Shown piece after piece: positions 1-11,677 of a DNA stretch of 64,000 nucleotides (positions within the stretch are counted from its first letter, which is position 1; every line of letters begins with the position of its first letter). Below the pieces are notes generated by a model. That model saw only the letters and a list, made by a program, of their open reading frames with translations, had not been told where the DNA came from and made no database searches. Source of the stretch: Cladobotryum mycophilum. Lineage: Eukaryota; Ascomycota; Sordariomycetes; Hypocreales; Hypocreaceae. Location: positions 4,030,001 through 4,094,000 of the forward strand of contig CM071590.1 in assembly GCA_036429605.1 (NCBI GenBank), read 5' to 3'. The translations under genes and the position numbers were made by a program.

Positions 1-164
1 AGAAGGGCTCGCAGCAGCAGTGGAGGGGCTGCACGAGGTGCGCCTCGGTGATGGAGGATGTGTTTGGGAGTCGCCCTGGGTTTGCGTTTGTTCTAAGGCA
101 GCAGCACAAGTGTAGTTGTGGCGGGTTCTGGGCTTTGTTGCCCAAAGGGAAGCTGGTGCTTTGA
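1..164 (+). CDS. MED16: Mediator complex subunit 16 (C-terminal fragment)
   Basis: Partial gene entering from the left edge. The frame starting at base 3 is open to a TGA at 162-164 and encodes about 53 residues. It contains WRGCTRCASVMEDVFG, then RPGFAF, then a C-x-C-G-G motif (HKCSCGGFW) and LLPKGKLVL at the end. The W-R-x-C-x-x-C ... VMED ... C-x-C-GG-x-W arrangement is what I know from the extreme C terminus of fungal Med16/Sin4, the Mediator tail subunit that links activators to RNA polymerase II in the nucleus; the four cysteines look like a small zinc-binding knuckle. The other two frames stop at 49-51 and 108-110. No ATG lies in the visible part. The assignment rests on pattern memory of a short tail, so other CxxC/CxC proteins are not fully excluded. 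Confidence 0.72.
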   Translation, partial: KGSQQQWRGCTRCASVMEDVFGSRPGFAFVLRQQHKCSCGGFWALLPKGKLVL

Positions 165-503
165 GGGGGAGAGAGACACACATACACACGCACACAGATA
201 GAGAGAGAGAGACAGACAGACAGACAGAGAGTGAGAGGCGAGGAGATGGATGATTACGGCGTTGGAATTTGTGTTGGGTATCCTTTTTGGAGAATATGGA
301 ACTATTTAGGTATGCATACTCACGTTGCTATTATTCGTTTTGCATGCAGCTTTGAGAATCAGTTTGGATATAGTGCATCTGGCCTAGAGTTTGATAATTG
401 ATACTCGATAGACATATGAACAAGATGCTGTCAAACCCCGTGACTTCAATGCCCAAGGAATCACACTTGCAAGTATAGCCACGGAGGAACGTACAATCAC
501 GGC

Positions 504-513
504 GTACTCCGTA
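504..513 (+). repeat. GTACTCCGTA motif, copy 1
   Basis: Perfect 10-mer, one of six copies in the window, all between genes (see findings). Confidence 0.7.
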
Positions 514-795
514 GAGAACCATCAAAGCTCATGTACGGATACAAGTAGTTGAGTGGTACAGTCACTAGACACTTCATCTCCTGACCCTGCAAACGCGTCA
601 TGCACTTCCGTAGCGGCCGACAAATGCCGGCATAGCGCAATGAACGGCTCATTTCGCGCTGACCCTGCTTTTGGGGGTGGAGGGGAGGGTCTACTTGTAC
701 AAGTAGGATCTGTGCAATCTGGGCTGAATGATTATCCATCCATGCATTAAGAGTCTGACAAGTATGTGCCAGCTCGAGGGGGGAGGGAACAGTGA

Positions 796-805
796 GTACT
801 CCGTA
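796..805 (+). repeat. GTACTCCGTA motif, copy 2
   Basis: Perfect copy, 290 bp from copy 1 and on the same strand. Confidence 0.7.
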
Positions 806-2044
806 TGCCATGGCATGGATATTAATTAGTGCAACGCCAGACCAAAAGCTGCAAGTCTGGGTCTTTGACACGATGACAGATTCGAACAAAAAAGCTCATT
901 TTAAATTCCGACTTGTGGCGTTGCTTTTTTCTCCCGGAGCGTCGCTGGTGGTGCAGCCATGCATATCTTTGGTGCAATAGAGCTGCATGTTCGGCTCACG
1001 GCATATGAAAAGCCCCAATGCAAAGTTATTGCTTTTTTCTTTTGTGCAAGTACTTGAAAGAAAAGAAGCTTCAGGTGTAATTTCTGGAGGTTCCACCATG
1101 TGACGTCGCTTGCATGGAAATAGGTCTCGTCCTTTTCTTCTTGTCCTTTTTTTCTTTTTTCCCTTTGTCTGACAATGCATGTTGCGATGGATGGCTCGTT
1201 GCTACCTACATGAGGGGGTCCAATTGCATGGTACAGAACAATTCCTTATTGTTGTCGATTGCATTGAATGCCGCGCCTTGACAAAGTTCGTGACGATGAA
1301 TGATGAATGATGATCATGACCTCCGCGGATAGACGGGCTGGAGTTGAATCAAAGGACCCGAAGCTTGTTTCTCCTGATGATAAATCGAACTGAGAAGAAT
1401 GCCATCAGTCGCAAACAGCGGCAGGGTACTAAAAAGAAATCTTGGAAGTGGATTTCTTGCTCGCTCTCTCCAGCTCCAGACATGGGCCCGGCCGGGTAAA
1501 AAGGGAGACCTGAAAGAGAAACATGGATAGATCGTGCTGAGGCCATCTGGAGGACAGTGGGCCATCTTAAACCTGGAAGGGTCATGAGGGTCCTCTCTTT
1601 TAGGTCAAGTCCAAGATCCTTCTGACTGACTGACTGACTGAGCGAGAAATAAAATAAAATAAAATAAAAATTGGATCCTCAGTAGTAGTTTCGATATGTG
1701 CCCGGTGCATTCTGAACCAGTCGTTTCCTGGGTGGGAAGGATTTCCGTGCCAGAGGCTGGCTGATTGCTGATTTTCCCGCGCGCCAACGATTAGGCTTAT
1801 GGAGTCATCCCTCCCTCTCTCTCTCATTCTCCATCAAATCATCAGGGAACAGGAAAGAAGTGGAAACCCAGGTCATCAAGATGAGAAAAAGCTGGGCGCG
1901 TATATGCACTGCTGAGGCTGGGATGATAAGTAGACGGCTGCTGGGGAGGGGGAGGGGTGGCGAGCGATAAGATGGGTATTGATGGACCCTGGAACGCAAT
2001 CAATATGTAGGTGCAGGTATCATGACAAAGCGAGGCATGGCGGG

Positions 2045-2069
2045 ACGAGACGAGACGAGACGAGACGAG
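2045..2069. repeat. Tandem ACGAG x5 microsatellite
   Basis: Five exact ACGAG units directly adjacent, in noncoding DNA. Confidence 0.9.
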
Positions 2070-3646
2070 GCTGGGCTGCGGGGATGATGTTTTGGCGCAG
2101 AGCATGGCGCATTCCATGGATGCTATGCAACGCGCGTTAATGAATGATGATTATGATATGATGATGATGATGATGATGGTCATATTGAATAAACCGGATT
2201 TTCATATTGTCGCGTGTTTTGCCAAAGGACCTCCTGCGAGTATGAGAATATGCAGAGTGCCATATCAGGCAGCTTTAGTTTGGTGTTTTGCATGCATGCA
2301 TGGAACAAAGACCACCTGGTGGTTCAATGCTACCTTGACACTAGACACAAGGCAATGGATGATTGGACGAAAAGAGTCTTGCGTAGTGGTTCATACTGGA
2401 TTGTGTGTTGGTTCGTCTTTGTGCTGGAAAGCGAGTTGATAGGATGGATGCCTCTGCTACGACAAGACACAAGTAGGTACATACAGGTAGTCTAACAGGC
2501 TCATTGCGGAAGGGCTGCCCTCATTAGCAGGGGTGATCGAAATTGGTCCGAAATACCGACTCACTTTGGTGCTCTTTAGGTTGACTCAACCACCCCCTGG
2601 AGGAAAGGGTACAGCACTTGTACAATGCACCAAGGCTGCTGAAGTTAGCGCCTTCAATCAATGGAAACTGTGCTGTAACATTAAACGTGGCGCTCCCACA
2701 GGGCGAAAAAAAAAGAAATTGATTGCTGGAGACCAAGTGAGAGACAACGAGAACCAACCAGGAACCGCCCTTTTCAGAGCTTCAGCGCTAGTGCAGGTAC
2801 CCTGACGCCCCCCAAAACCCGCCAAAAACGGTTGTGGAAGTGGAAGTGGAAGTGGATGTTTCCCCCGCTGAACCTTGGAAGCCTTTTTTCCCCTTCCCTT
2901 TCAATGGATGTCCTCCAGTGGATAGACGCCCCCTCCCCCCCAAAGGCCCTTCAAGGGGCCCCTTATCATCCACATCCATTCATCCACATGCAGCAGCAAT
3001 CGTCAAAGGCGCTTCATGATGAATTGCTACAGCCATGAATGCGCGCACGAGTGCGTGTGTGTGTGCGCACCAACATTCAATGGAACGCTCTTTTTCTAGA
3101 CTCGGTAAGATTTAGGCGCACCCCTTTGTTTCCTTTTTTCCCCTTCTAACCAAACCAACGGTGACGAACGATACCACCTTTGGCACAATATGCACTATTT
3201 CCTGTGATTATGTATGCACGTGCGGTGCCATCTAATTAAAGGTTTGTTTCCATGTACGGATACTTGTACATGTATCGGATGGGATGGGATGGGGGGATCA
3301 AAGAGACGAATCGAATCGGTACCTGTGCTATGAGCAGACAGTGGACAAGCCAAGGCATGCACAAGTAAGAGATACCTGTCGAGTACTTTCTCAACACACG
3401 GATCTTGCAGTGTGAAATGCGCAGCAGGGGATGTACTACATACAGGATAACTCTGACCAGGGAAGGAACCTGGTCCCCACCAGCCAGCCAGCAAGATTGT
3501 ATGTACTTGCATGGTGTGTTACGCGCCGCACCCCCACAACCCATCCCAGGCCTCTATTTCGCTTCTCCCTTTTTCAGTCGTGGTCGAACGACGACTGACG
3601 ACCGACGACCAACTCACTCACTCACTCTCTCCCTCTCACCGTCCCT

Positions 3647-3674
3647 GCCTCGCCTCGCCTCGCCTCGCCTCGCC
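3647..3674. repeat. CGCCT tandem repeat in the pyrimidine-rich leader
   Basis: Five consecutive near-perfect CGCCT units inside the CT-rich stretch upstream of the coiled-coil gene, followed by related TTGCCTTGTC repeats. Confidence 0.85.
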
Positions 3675-3996
3675 CTGTCTTCCTTGCCTTGTCTTCCTTG
3701 CCTTGTCCCTTGGCTGATGGTTACGCCGCCCGCCATTTGTCTTTTTCTTCTTCTTCTTCTTCACAAGCTCCCAACAGTTTGTTGCATCCATCGTTTCATT
3801 GCCCATTGTTCAATGCCTATTTCCCAATTCATGGCCAATTTAACCACCCCCTGGGGATAAGACATTTTGTTGTTGCTCGTCAGCGGCTGGTTATACTTGT
3901 ACATACACACACACACACACGCACACACGCGGTGTACAACCCCCCTCAATCCAACCTAATACATCCTAATACGATACTTGCATTAACATTGGAAAC

Positions 3997-6900
3997 ATGG
4001 AATCGCAACCGGCTCCCAGCGGGCCTCAGTCGCAATCCCATGCTGCTACCTCTCCTCCTACTCCTCCGCCTCTTACTACCACTAACACCATGGCCATTGC
4101 GTCTCTCATCTCGCCAGACTCTGAAGCCGCTTCTGCCTCATCTGATGTCTCTCTGTCGCAACACTATCCACCACTAATGCCATCACCACCTTCACCATCG
4201 CAAGACAACGAGATTATCAACCGCAATCGCAATCATAACCATACCCATAGCCATACCCATAACCACTACAACCACTACAACAACCACTACTATCCCACAC
4301 CAACAGCTCCTCAGCACTCTCGTTCTCAGACATTTGATAACGCTATCGCAACTGCACCTGTAGTTGTTTCGCTACCCCCTCGCTTCTCGGGCCCCATCAG
4401 GAGGAAACCTGTTTCTTCCACAGCTTCGTTGTTGGTCACGCCCTTTGTCCCCCACGCTCCTCAACCGGCCCAGACCATCAGCGACCTGCCCCAGCCCGAT
4501 TGCAGGTTTGACAGGCCTCCCTCCATTGATAGTCCCACATTGTACGACTATCCTGCCTCTGTGAGGTATTCATTAATCGCTTCCCAGTAAGTCCCTGACC
4601 TTTGCGCCTTTGTATAACAGGTGATCTTGAGGCGCCGTGCCAATGCGCTCCTTGATGGCGACATAATAATAGTATCTGACCGGGCTGATCTTGCAGATTG
4701 TCGGGATCCAGGAGTGCGCCGACATACGACGATACAGTACTAGAATCGCGAAACCACCCGGCGGAGAGCGGCGTGGCTACTACAACTGAAACGGATTCCG
4801 CAGAACTGTCAGACGTTTTCTCTGAATACGACCTCCTGATTTCAGATCTTACACCGGATGCTACACCAAACACCACTTCTTCTACCAAAGGCATAGACGA
4901 CGACGACAACGACAACAACGGCGACGAATCTGATAACACTTCAGATATTGAGTCGCTATACGCTGATAATATTAATTCTAATCCCTCGCCGCCGATGTTT
5001 GTCCCTAAGCCCAGTCCACCACACCTCAGACTGGAAAAGGTTGATTCTGCCATCGGCCGGGAAGAAGGACCGCGAACACTGATTGACGATTCGCCGCAAT
5101 TATCGGCGCTGGGCACATCGCCGGGTTTAAATAAACCTTTGCCAAAGTCGCCTGGTCAATCATCCCCTTCAGCGTCCTTTTTTGCTTGGGGAAGCCCTTC
5201 ACCGTCCGTTACGGAGTTCTCATCCATCCCATCGCCTTTGTTACCGGCTAAAAACGGTCTGACAAATGACGGTCGACGGTCCACAAAGAGCTCATTTGCA
5301 GACGACACAAAGACCGATGCAGCGTCAAACTCTATTAGATACGCCGACACCTATTTATCAACGCCGTCGCCCTCGTCACCCGCGCTATCCACCTCCCACT
5401 CCGTAACATTGGTCGACGAGATGGAGGACGAACTGAAAGCCATCAGCTCAGAGCTGGCCGCATCCATCCGGCGTGAGATGGACCTGGAGGACCTGGTTGA
5501 CAGGCTCCAGGAGCAAATCAACAATCCCCAGGCACCTAATAAGAGATCAAGTGATTATTTTTCCGATTCTGGCTACAGCTCCGCCAAGCTCAGCGACTAT
5601 GACCAGGGCCGAGAAGAAGTCGAGAAAATCCAGAGGAGATCTGAGCAGGAAAAGGCTTCTCTTAGACTTGAATTAATGGGCAAAGTACAAGATGAAAGGT
5701 CAAGACGAAAAGAGCTCGACCGAAAAATCAAAGACCTAGCCGAGAAGGCCTCTCATGTGGACATTGCTCATATCAACAGCCTCGACGCCAACGACCGCAT
5801 CAGGACCCTGGAAGATACCTGCGAGGACCTCAGGCGAAAACTATCCGAGGAGCGGGAGTCGAGGACTAACATCGAAGATTTGCTGTCGGCCCTCAAGGGT
5901 GAACTCCGAGATGCCTGCGATGAGCGAGACAACCTTCGTGACGAGGTCATTCCCGAATTGCGCGCAAGGATAGAGGGCCTGGAGACGGAGGCGGCCGAGT
6001 ATGCTGGCCTAACCTACGAGTCTGCTAGAATGCAGCAGCAACTGGAGTCCTTGAGAGAGGAGAACAGCTCATTGCGTAACTCCATCATCAGTGGTCCAGA
6101 AGAGTTATCCAAGCGCTTGTCTGGAGGCCTGTCTAGATCAAACTCGCTAGGACCTTCATCAATGCGTGGCCCAAAGACGCCATTCGCTCTTACTCGCACT
6201 GACAGCTTTAAGAATGCTGCTGCGGCTGCTCCCAATGACTCGCGAGAGGACCTTGTCCAGAAGTTAAAGGACGTCGAGCTTCAACGTGACGCTTTGCACA
6301 GTGCTCTGAAGAGCCTCCTCGAGCGCCAGGAGTTCCAGAACCGCGAGTACCAGAAAAAGATTCGCATTCTTGAAAATGAACGTCAGCGTTTGGTGACCAA
6401 CTCGCCACGGAAAGCAGGCTTCGAGAAGGACATGTCCAAGCTACGAACGGAGATTAACCTTCTTCGACGACGCGCCGAAGATGCACTCGAGCAGAAATGG
6501 CAGGTTGAGAAGGGCCTTAGTGGCTTGAAGATGGACCTCGATAGAGCCGAAGAGGAGATCGAGTCGCTTCGTAATTTGCTAAAAGAAAAGGACATTTTGA
6601 TCCCTCCCTCTCTTGCTCGCTCTAGTGTTTCCAGCGAGGTGGGCCGAGAGCCTGTCACCTCTGAGTCGCTCGAAAACGCGTACAAGGAGCTGCAGAACGC
6701 ATATGCTGAATCGCTGGAGCGTATCAAACAACTAGAAGAGGAAGCGGGTTCCACGGAGGAGCTTAACCAATCTGCTCAGCGAATCGACCACCTGGCGTCG
6801 CAAGTCCAACAACAGCTAACGGCCAATACTGATTTGCGAGAGCGCCTGTCCGCAGCCGTATCTCGCGGGGACACTGACCGCAAGGCTAACTCGATGCGTA

Positions 6901-7382
6901 TTGCGGAAATGCAAGAACGTCTTCGACACTTGGAGGACCAAGTCATTTCCGCTCAGACAGCGTCCGAGGAACGCGTTGCTCGTCATGAAGAGGAAGTCGC
7001 TAGAATTCGAGAGTCGCATAACGAGCAACTGCGTCGCTTCCAGATTGACGGCCGCGGCGGAACAAAGACTTCTCTGAAATCCATGATGAGCTCGACCTCC
7101 ACTGGGTTTGGCGGACCCCTGCGCCCCGTACCTACAAAGAGCTTCGAGGAAGAGGCTGAGATGAGGAATCTCCGAGCCAAGGTGGCGGAACTGGAGAAGG
7201 CCCTCGCTGATACCGAGAAAGAGATGCAAGAAGTCGTAGCTAGGATGAGCATGGCCCAAGTCGAAGTTCTAAATCTTCAAGAGGCCCGTGAGGCCGCCGT
7301 TCGAGAGACAAGACGGCTCGAACAGATTGTCAAGCAAGAGCAATCGAAAGGCCGTGGTGGACTGTTTTTCGGGAGGTCCTAG
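3997..7382 (+). CDS. Large coiled-coil protein, function unknown
   Basis: Two exons: 3997-4586 and 4697-7382. The intron is GTAAGT...GCTGATCTTGCAG, 110 nt, and joins in phase 2. The product is 1091 aa. Residues 1-200 are low complexity (Ser/Pro/Thr-rich, with an Asn/His-rich patch of HNHTHSHTHNH type). About 200-430 is acidic then Ser/Pro-rich. From about residue 430 to the end it is almost continuous heptad-like Glu/Lys/Arg/Leu sequence, interrupted by a short basic/Ser loop (SRSNSLGPSSMRGPKTP). The C terminus is LFFGRS. This is a long coiled-coil scaffold, possibly cytoskeletal, polarity or spindle-pole related, but no catalytic motif or name-giving domain is visible. Start chosen as the first ATG of the open frame, behind a CT-rich leader. 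I do not recognise an ortholog. Confidence 0.85.
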
Positions 7383-8387
7383 GGAACAAAGCGTCAAACC
7401 GGCTGGTCCTGGTGAAGAGGCGGATGATGTACCTTTCATGGCATACATGACTGGTTCTGCATAGAGCGACTGGAGTTTTTTTTTCTTTTTCTTTTCTTCT
7501 TCTTTCCTTTTTATTGGGTTGCATCTCTATGATTGCATCTCTATGATCGCATCTCTAACACACGCGCAGTATGGGAATGGTGGCCGTTTTGAACAAAACG
7601 AATGGGCTGTAGTGGCCTTTGGAGTTTGGCATTTGTCTTGGGTTGGGTTATTGATCAAGGAGTACATTCACATATGCACATACACATACACACGGCTACA
7701 TAGAGCCTACGTTTGCTCGGGCTGTTGTCTACATTCGGACCGTCTTACAGATACTGTCATTTGGAGAGTTGCTGCACAGGCGCCGGTACACATTACTAGA
7801 ACTTGTTTGTCTTCTTAATGTTTTGTTACAGTATTGTCAGTTATCTGTCGTACTACTAGGGAAGGGGGCTGTATGAATAGCTACTAGGTATCTACATATA
7901 TAAATGCAATAACGTCCAAGTTAATAAATTACGCATGCAAGACTTTTTAAATTGTACTGCCATGAATACATCTCGGTGCCGAGGCATATTATTGAGTGTC
8001 GTGATTTTGGTGATCCATATCATGTTCATAGAGTCATGTTGGATCTACAGACATCGAGTGCAGAACTTGGTGCAGGTGCCCGAGGTTGCTCTGGCGCGTT
8101 GTAGCCTGAAGTTAGTGGGCCTGCTCACTGTAATCATTGGTCACCTCAACCTTCTAGGAATCCATCCAATGTCAGCTTCCTCCCTCGCCTCACTCAAAGG
8201 ATTCATATCAACGACAATGAAGTTTTTATAGGCATCAATTTGCGCCTCAAAAGTTGATGTGGGATTTTCGACTTTTCATGATGCACACATACTACAAGTA
8301 CTCGTTTAGATGATTCACTACTCGAATACTTTGCTCAACTAACCCGCTTCTTCCATTTTCCTCTACTGCACCTCACAACACCTAAGG
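7383..8387. other. Intergenic, coiled-coil gene to POL4
   Basis: Begins with the 3' trailer of the coiled-coil gene (T/C-rich tract around 7475-7515). The remainder has no credible gene. A 98-codon frame at 7935-8231 is hydrophobic but family-less. The last 60 bases before 8388 are C/T-rich (CTTCTTCCATTTTCCTC), consistent with the POL4 leader. Confidence 0.55.
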
Positions 8388-10814
8388 ATGGATTCCGATA
8401 TCTCAATGATGGACGCCAAAGTGGCCTACTTCAAGCAACTAAAGGAGCTTTGCCAGGATGGCGATGATCATGAAAACAATAGAAAAGTTGACGACTTTGA
8501 TGCTCGCGAGGAGAAGCGACGACGTCTTCACCGAAATTTCTTCAAACCAAGGCAGGAGAAGAAGGGAGCACCATCGTTGCCTCGCCAGCAATCTTTGCCG
8601 GTAAAGAAACCGCAAATCATTGATGCCACCCCGAGAAGAGTCACTTCTGCCCCACAGCCGGAATCCGCAATGATTATCAAGGGAACTCAATCTGGAGCGG
8701 CGAAGCCCAAGGGCCGGCTTGGTGCGTTGCTGTACTATGGGTCGGATATCGTTCAGGAGACACCGCTGGCAGCGACAGCGCGTCGCGAAGGTGCAGATAC
8801 CACTCCCCTTCCGCAGTCAAAGAAGACAATAGGCAGTATGAGCGAGGATTCGCCGTCTCTGAATATGAAGAAGAGGAAAAAGAGCGTGGAGTTAAAGATG
8901 CGGCCGGAGGAGGAGCGGATATTCAGGGATTTGGCCTTCTTTTACGTCCCGGATAATGATATTGCGCCGGCTAGGCGGTTACGTATCAACAAGGCCAAGG
9001 AGTTTGGGGCAACTTGGACTCGAAACATGACGACTGCAACGCATGTTATTGTCGACAAGAATCTCGAGTACAAGGATGCTGAAAAGGTTTTGCCCAGAGC
9101 CGGCAATCGGGCTCGACAACCGAAAGTGGTGAATGAGGATTATCCCATCGACTGCATCCAGTTCAGGGCCATTTTGGATCCCAATCAGAAGAAATATCTT
9201 CTCAATGGACAAACACTTGTGGAGGCTGAAGAAAAGCTGCTGGAGCCTCCCAGTTCTGAAGAGTCGGTTACATCACTCCAGTTGAAACCGCAGCATCACA
9301 ATAAGAAGAAGTGGGATCATGTCCCGCAACGTGGCACGTCGTCACAGAGTGAGGAGGCTTCACATCATGGCCAAGTTGGCGGGACTATAACTATTGATTC
9401 TCAGCCAATCGTGTTGGATTTGGGCCAAACCGTGGAAGCACCAAAAGATGCGATGCCCGATGGTGGTAGTGATAGTGAGCAGGTTCTAGAAAACAATGCG
9501 GTGAAAACCAATCCAGAAGGTAGAGCCACTCCCAAGCAAGATGAGTTGTCAAAGTACATTTCGATGATGCAAGAATTCAAAGATTTGCCGCTCGATCATG
9601 ACGAAGATGACGCTCAGTCGACAATGGATCAATCCGATGCGCGGTCAGACTTTGACGGGGGCTCTGCTTCAGAAAGTGAACAAGCTCGGAAGAGGAGGAA
9701 ACCAATCAGAAGAACTACAAGATCTAGCCGCAAGGATATTGCTTTCGAGAACAAATTCGCTTGTAATCGAGCGGGGGAGAAGGATGCTCATGCGGACAAT
9801 CCCAATACTCGTACCATCGAAGTGCTTCAGAGTATGCTCAACTACTATGAACGCATCAATGACCAATGGCGGATGATGGCATATCGAAAAGCAATATCTA
9901 CACTCAAACGACAAGACGTCAAAATAACGATGGAAGAAGAGGCGTTTCAATTGCCGAGCATTGGCCTCCGGCTGGCACAGAAAATTGAAGAGATTGTCAC
10001 GACAAATAAGCTGAAGAGATTGGAATACGCAGAGGGCGAGCCGATGGATAATTCATTGGAGATATTCTTGGGGGTATACGGTGTTGGGAACAAGCTCGCC
10101 GAGCAGTGGATTGCACAGGGCCTACGAACATTGGACGACGTGAAACAAAAGGTGAAGCTCACGCCGAGTCAGCTTGTTGGCGTGGGGCACTACGATGACT
10201 TGAATATCAAGATACCTCGCAGAGAAGTTGCTGCGCTTGGGGAGGTGGTGAAGAAGACTGCGGCTCGCATCGATCCGGGAGTGCAGCTAATTATTGGCGG
10301 AAGCTATCGTCGAGGCGCGGAGAGCTCTGGAGATATTGATTTCATCATAACGAAGCCGAACACGGAATCCTCGACCGATCTGCGGAAGTTCTTGGATGAT
10401 CTGATACACCGGCTGGAGTCGGACAAGTTTCTCGTCGCCCGGCTCGCGTCACCGAGAGGCGTGGGAGATGGCAGCAAATGGCACAGCTGCTGTGTGCTTC
10501 CCAAGATCAAGGGGTTCAACGATAAAAATTACAAGCCCATCTGGAGACGGATCGATTTCCTGCTGGTACCGGAGTCGGAGATGGGAGCAGCGCTGATTTA
10601 CTTTACGGGGAATGACATATTTAATCGCAGCATGAGACTGTTGGCGAGAAAGAAGGGGATGAGGTTGAACCAGCGAGGACTATACAGGGACGTTTTGAGG
10701 GGAAGGGATGGGAACGAGATGACGGAGGGAGAGCTGGTAGAGGGGAGGGATGAGAGGAGGATCTTTGAGACGTTGGGCGTAAAATGGAGGGAGCCGCACG
10801 AACGATGGTGTTGA
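8388..10814 (+). CDS. POL4: DNA polymerase X family (Pol4 / Pol lambda-like)
   Basis: Single exon, 808 aa. A basic N-terminal tail is followed by a BRCT domain around residues 170-275 (FFYVPDNDI ... ATHVIVD), a Ser/Glu-rich linker, then the polymerase core. The core has the 8-kDa/helix-hairpin-helix region from about 470 (YYERINDQWRMMAYRKAI; GVYGVGNKLAEQW), the palm motif GSYRRGAESSGDIDFII with catalytic Asp649 and Asp651, and the third Asp723 in WRRIDFLLVP. The C terminus reads LGVKWREPHERWC, the usual family X ending. Family X enzymes with a BRCT domain fill short gaps in nuclear base excision repair and non-homologous end joining. All three metal-binding aspartates are present, so it should be active. 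At 808 aa it is somewhat longer than yeast Pol4, because of the linker. Own promoter; upstream gene on the same strand. Confidence 0.95.
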   Translation: MDSDISMMDAKVAYFKQLKELCQDGDDHENNRKVDDFDAREEKRRRLHRNFFKPRQEKKGAPSLPRQQSLPVKKPQIIDATPRRVTSAPQPESAMIIKGTQSGAAKPKGRLGALLYYGSDIVQETPLAATARREGADTTPLPQSKKTIGSMSEDSPSLNMKKRKKSVELKMRPEEERIFRDLAFFYVPDNDIAPARRLRINKAKEFGATWTRNMTTATHVIVDKNLEYKDAEKVLPRAGNRARQPKVVNEDYPIDCIQFRAILDPNQKKYLLNGQTLVEAEEKLLEPPSSEESVTSLQLKPQHHNKKKWDHVPQRGTSSQSEEASHHGQVGGTITIDSQPIVLDLGQTVEAPKDAMPDGGSDSEQVLENNAVKTNPEGRATPKQDELSKYISMMQEFKDLPLDHDEDDAQSTMDQSDARSDFDGGSASESEQARKRRKPIRRTTRSSRKDIAFENKFACNRAGEKDAHADNPNTRTIEVLQSMLNYYERINDQWRMMAYRKAISTLKRQDVKITMEEEAFQLPSIGLRLAQKIEEIVTTNKLKRLEYAEGEPMDNSLEIFLGVYGVGNKLAEQWIAQGLRTLDDVKQKVKLTPSQLVGVGHYDDLNIKIPRREVAALGEVVKKTAARIDPGVQLIIGGSYRRGAESSGDIDFIITKPNTESSTDLRKFLDDLIHRLESDKFLVARLASPRGVGDGSKWHSCCVLPKIKGFNDKNYKPIWRRIDFLLVPESEMGAALIYFTGNDIFNRSMRLLARKKGMRLNQRGLYRDVLRGRDGNEMTEGELVEGRDERRIFETLGVKWREPHERWC

Positions 10815-11677
10815 TGAGGGATAAGAACGAACGTCTTTTTGAATTGTATGAATGAGGAGGCGGATGAACGTTGTGTACGGATATCCTTATGACAATGATG
10901 GCATGAAGAGATGATGATGATGCCGTGTTCTAGTGTTCGGTCTGATATTCCTTCGGCTTACCTAGATTGTCATGGATCACATGTAAATGATGGATCTAAC
11001 CACTTGTACTACTCCGCAGTCCACCTTGACAAGATTGATTGACGGGTTGATTGACGGGTTGATTGGATTGGGGGGGGCACGTTTTCGGGCATCTGTGGAC
11101 AATGCATGAGGCTTTACCTTGTCCAGCAAAGGTGTGACCTCCAGGGCTCCATGGAGACCCTCAGCGGGCGAATGACGTACTGGCTTGTTCTGGGGTACCC
11201 CGACTTTTAGGCCTGTTTGGGTCTTTCTTTAGGTCACTTTAGGTCGTCTTGGGCGGTACCGATAGCGGCTCCAGCAACAAGGCACAGTAGGCACAGCAGG
11301 CACAGCAGGTACCTTGCCCGCTGGAAATCACTACCACGAGCCGAAACCAACGCGCTGACAATGACCAACCTGCATCGATAAGGGCCAATCTGACCGAGGC
11401 TTCTTCTCCAAAAACTCCGTAAGGTAAGACTGACTTTTGGTTTGCTCGCCATCTCCGAAACCTTTAAACTTGTTCCTTTTTTTTCCTTCTCTCTCTCTAA
11501 ACCTACCTATTTTTCACATTTCGAGATTATTGGACATCCTTATGAGCTGAAGGTTCTGAATTCAACTGTCTGCTTAATCTTCTAGGCTGCACTGCGAACG
11601 CCCTTTTCTTCTTCTTCTCGTCTCCGTTCAATTGTCATTGCATCAACTTGTCCGAAAATAGCCGAGGTACTGCAGCG
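10815..11677. other. Intergenic, POL4 to PXMP4
   Basis: Contains a short direct repeat of TTGATTGACGGG (about 11034-11066), an 8-G run at 11070-11077, a TAGGTCACTTTAGGTC repeat near 11230-11247, and several GGCACAGCA-type repeats near 11280-11310. The 200 bases before the PXMP4 start are strongly T/C-rich, as expected for a leader. No gene seen. Confidence 0.55.

Larger units (their letters stand above)
165..3996. other. Intergenic region and promoter/leader of the coiled-coil gene
   Basis: No open frame here looks like a conserved protein. Low-complexity tracts are frequent: (GA/CA)-rich 171-235, TGAC repeats near 1620-1638, AAAAT repeats near 1650-1670, (ACGAG)x5 at 2045-2069 and (GAT)n near 2155-2178. 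Two copies of GTACTCCGTA occur (504-513, 796-805). From about 3540 to the start codon the plus strand becomes very pyrimidine-rich (CTCACT, CGCCT and CTTC repeats, then a CA repeat at 3905-3928). That is typical of fungal core promoters and 5' leaders and fits the gene beginning at 3997. Confidence 0.6.

Noticed and set aside
497..889. 130-codon minus-strand frame near the left edge
   Set aside because: No conserved-looking segments; overlaps two GTACTCCGTA copies and low-complexity DNA.
7935..8231. 98-codon frame with hydrophobic stretch
   Set aside because: Isolated, no recognisable family, no supporting context; likely chance.
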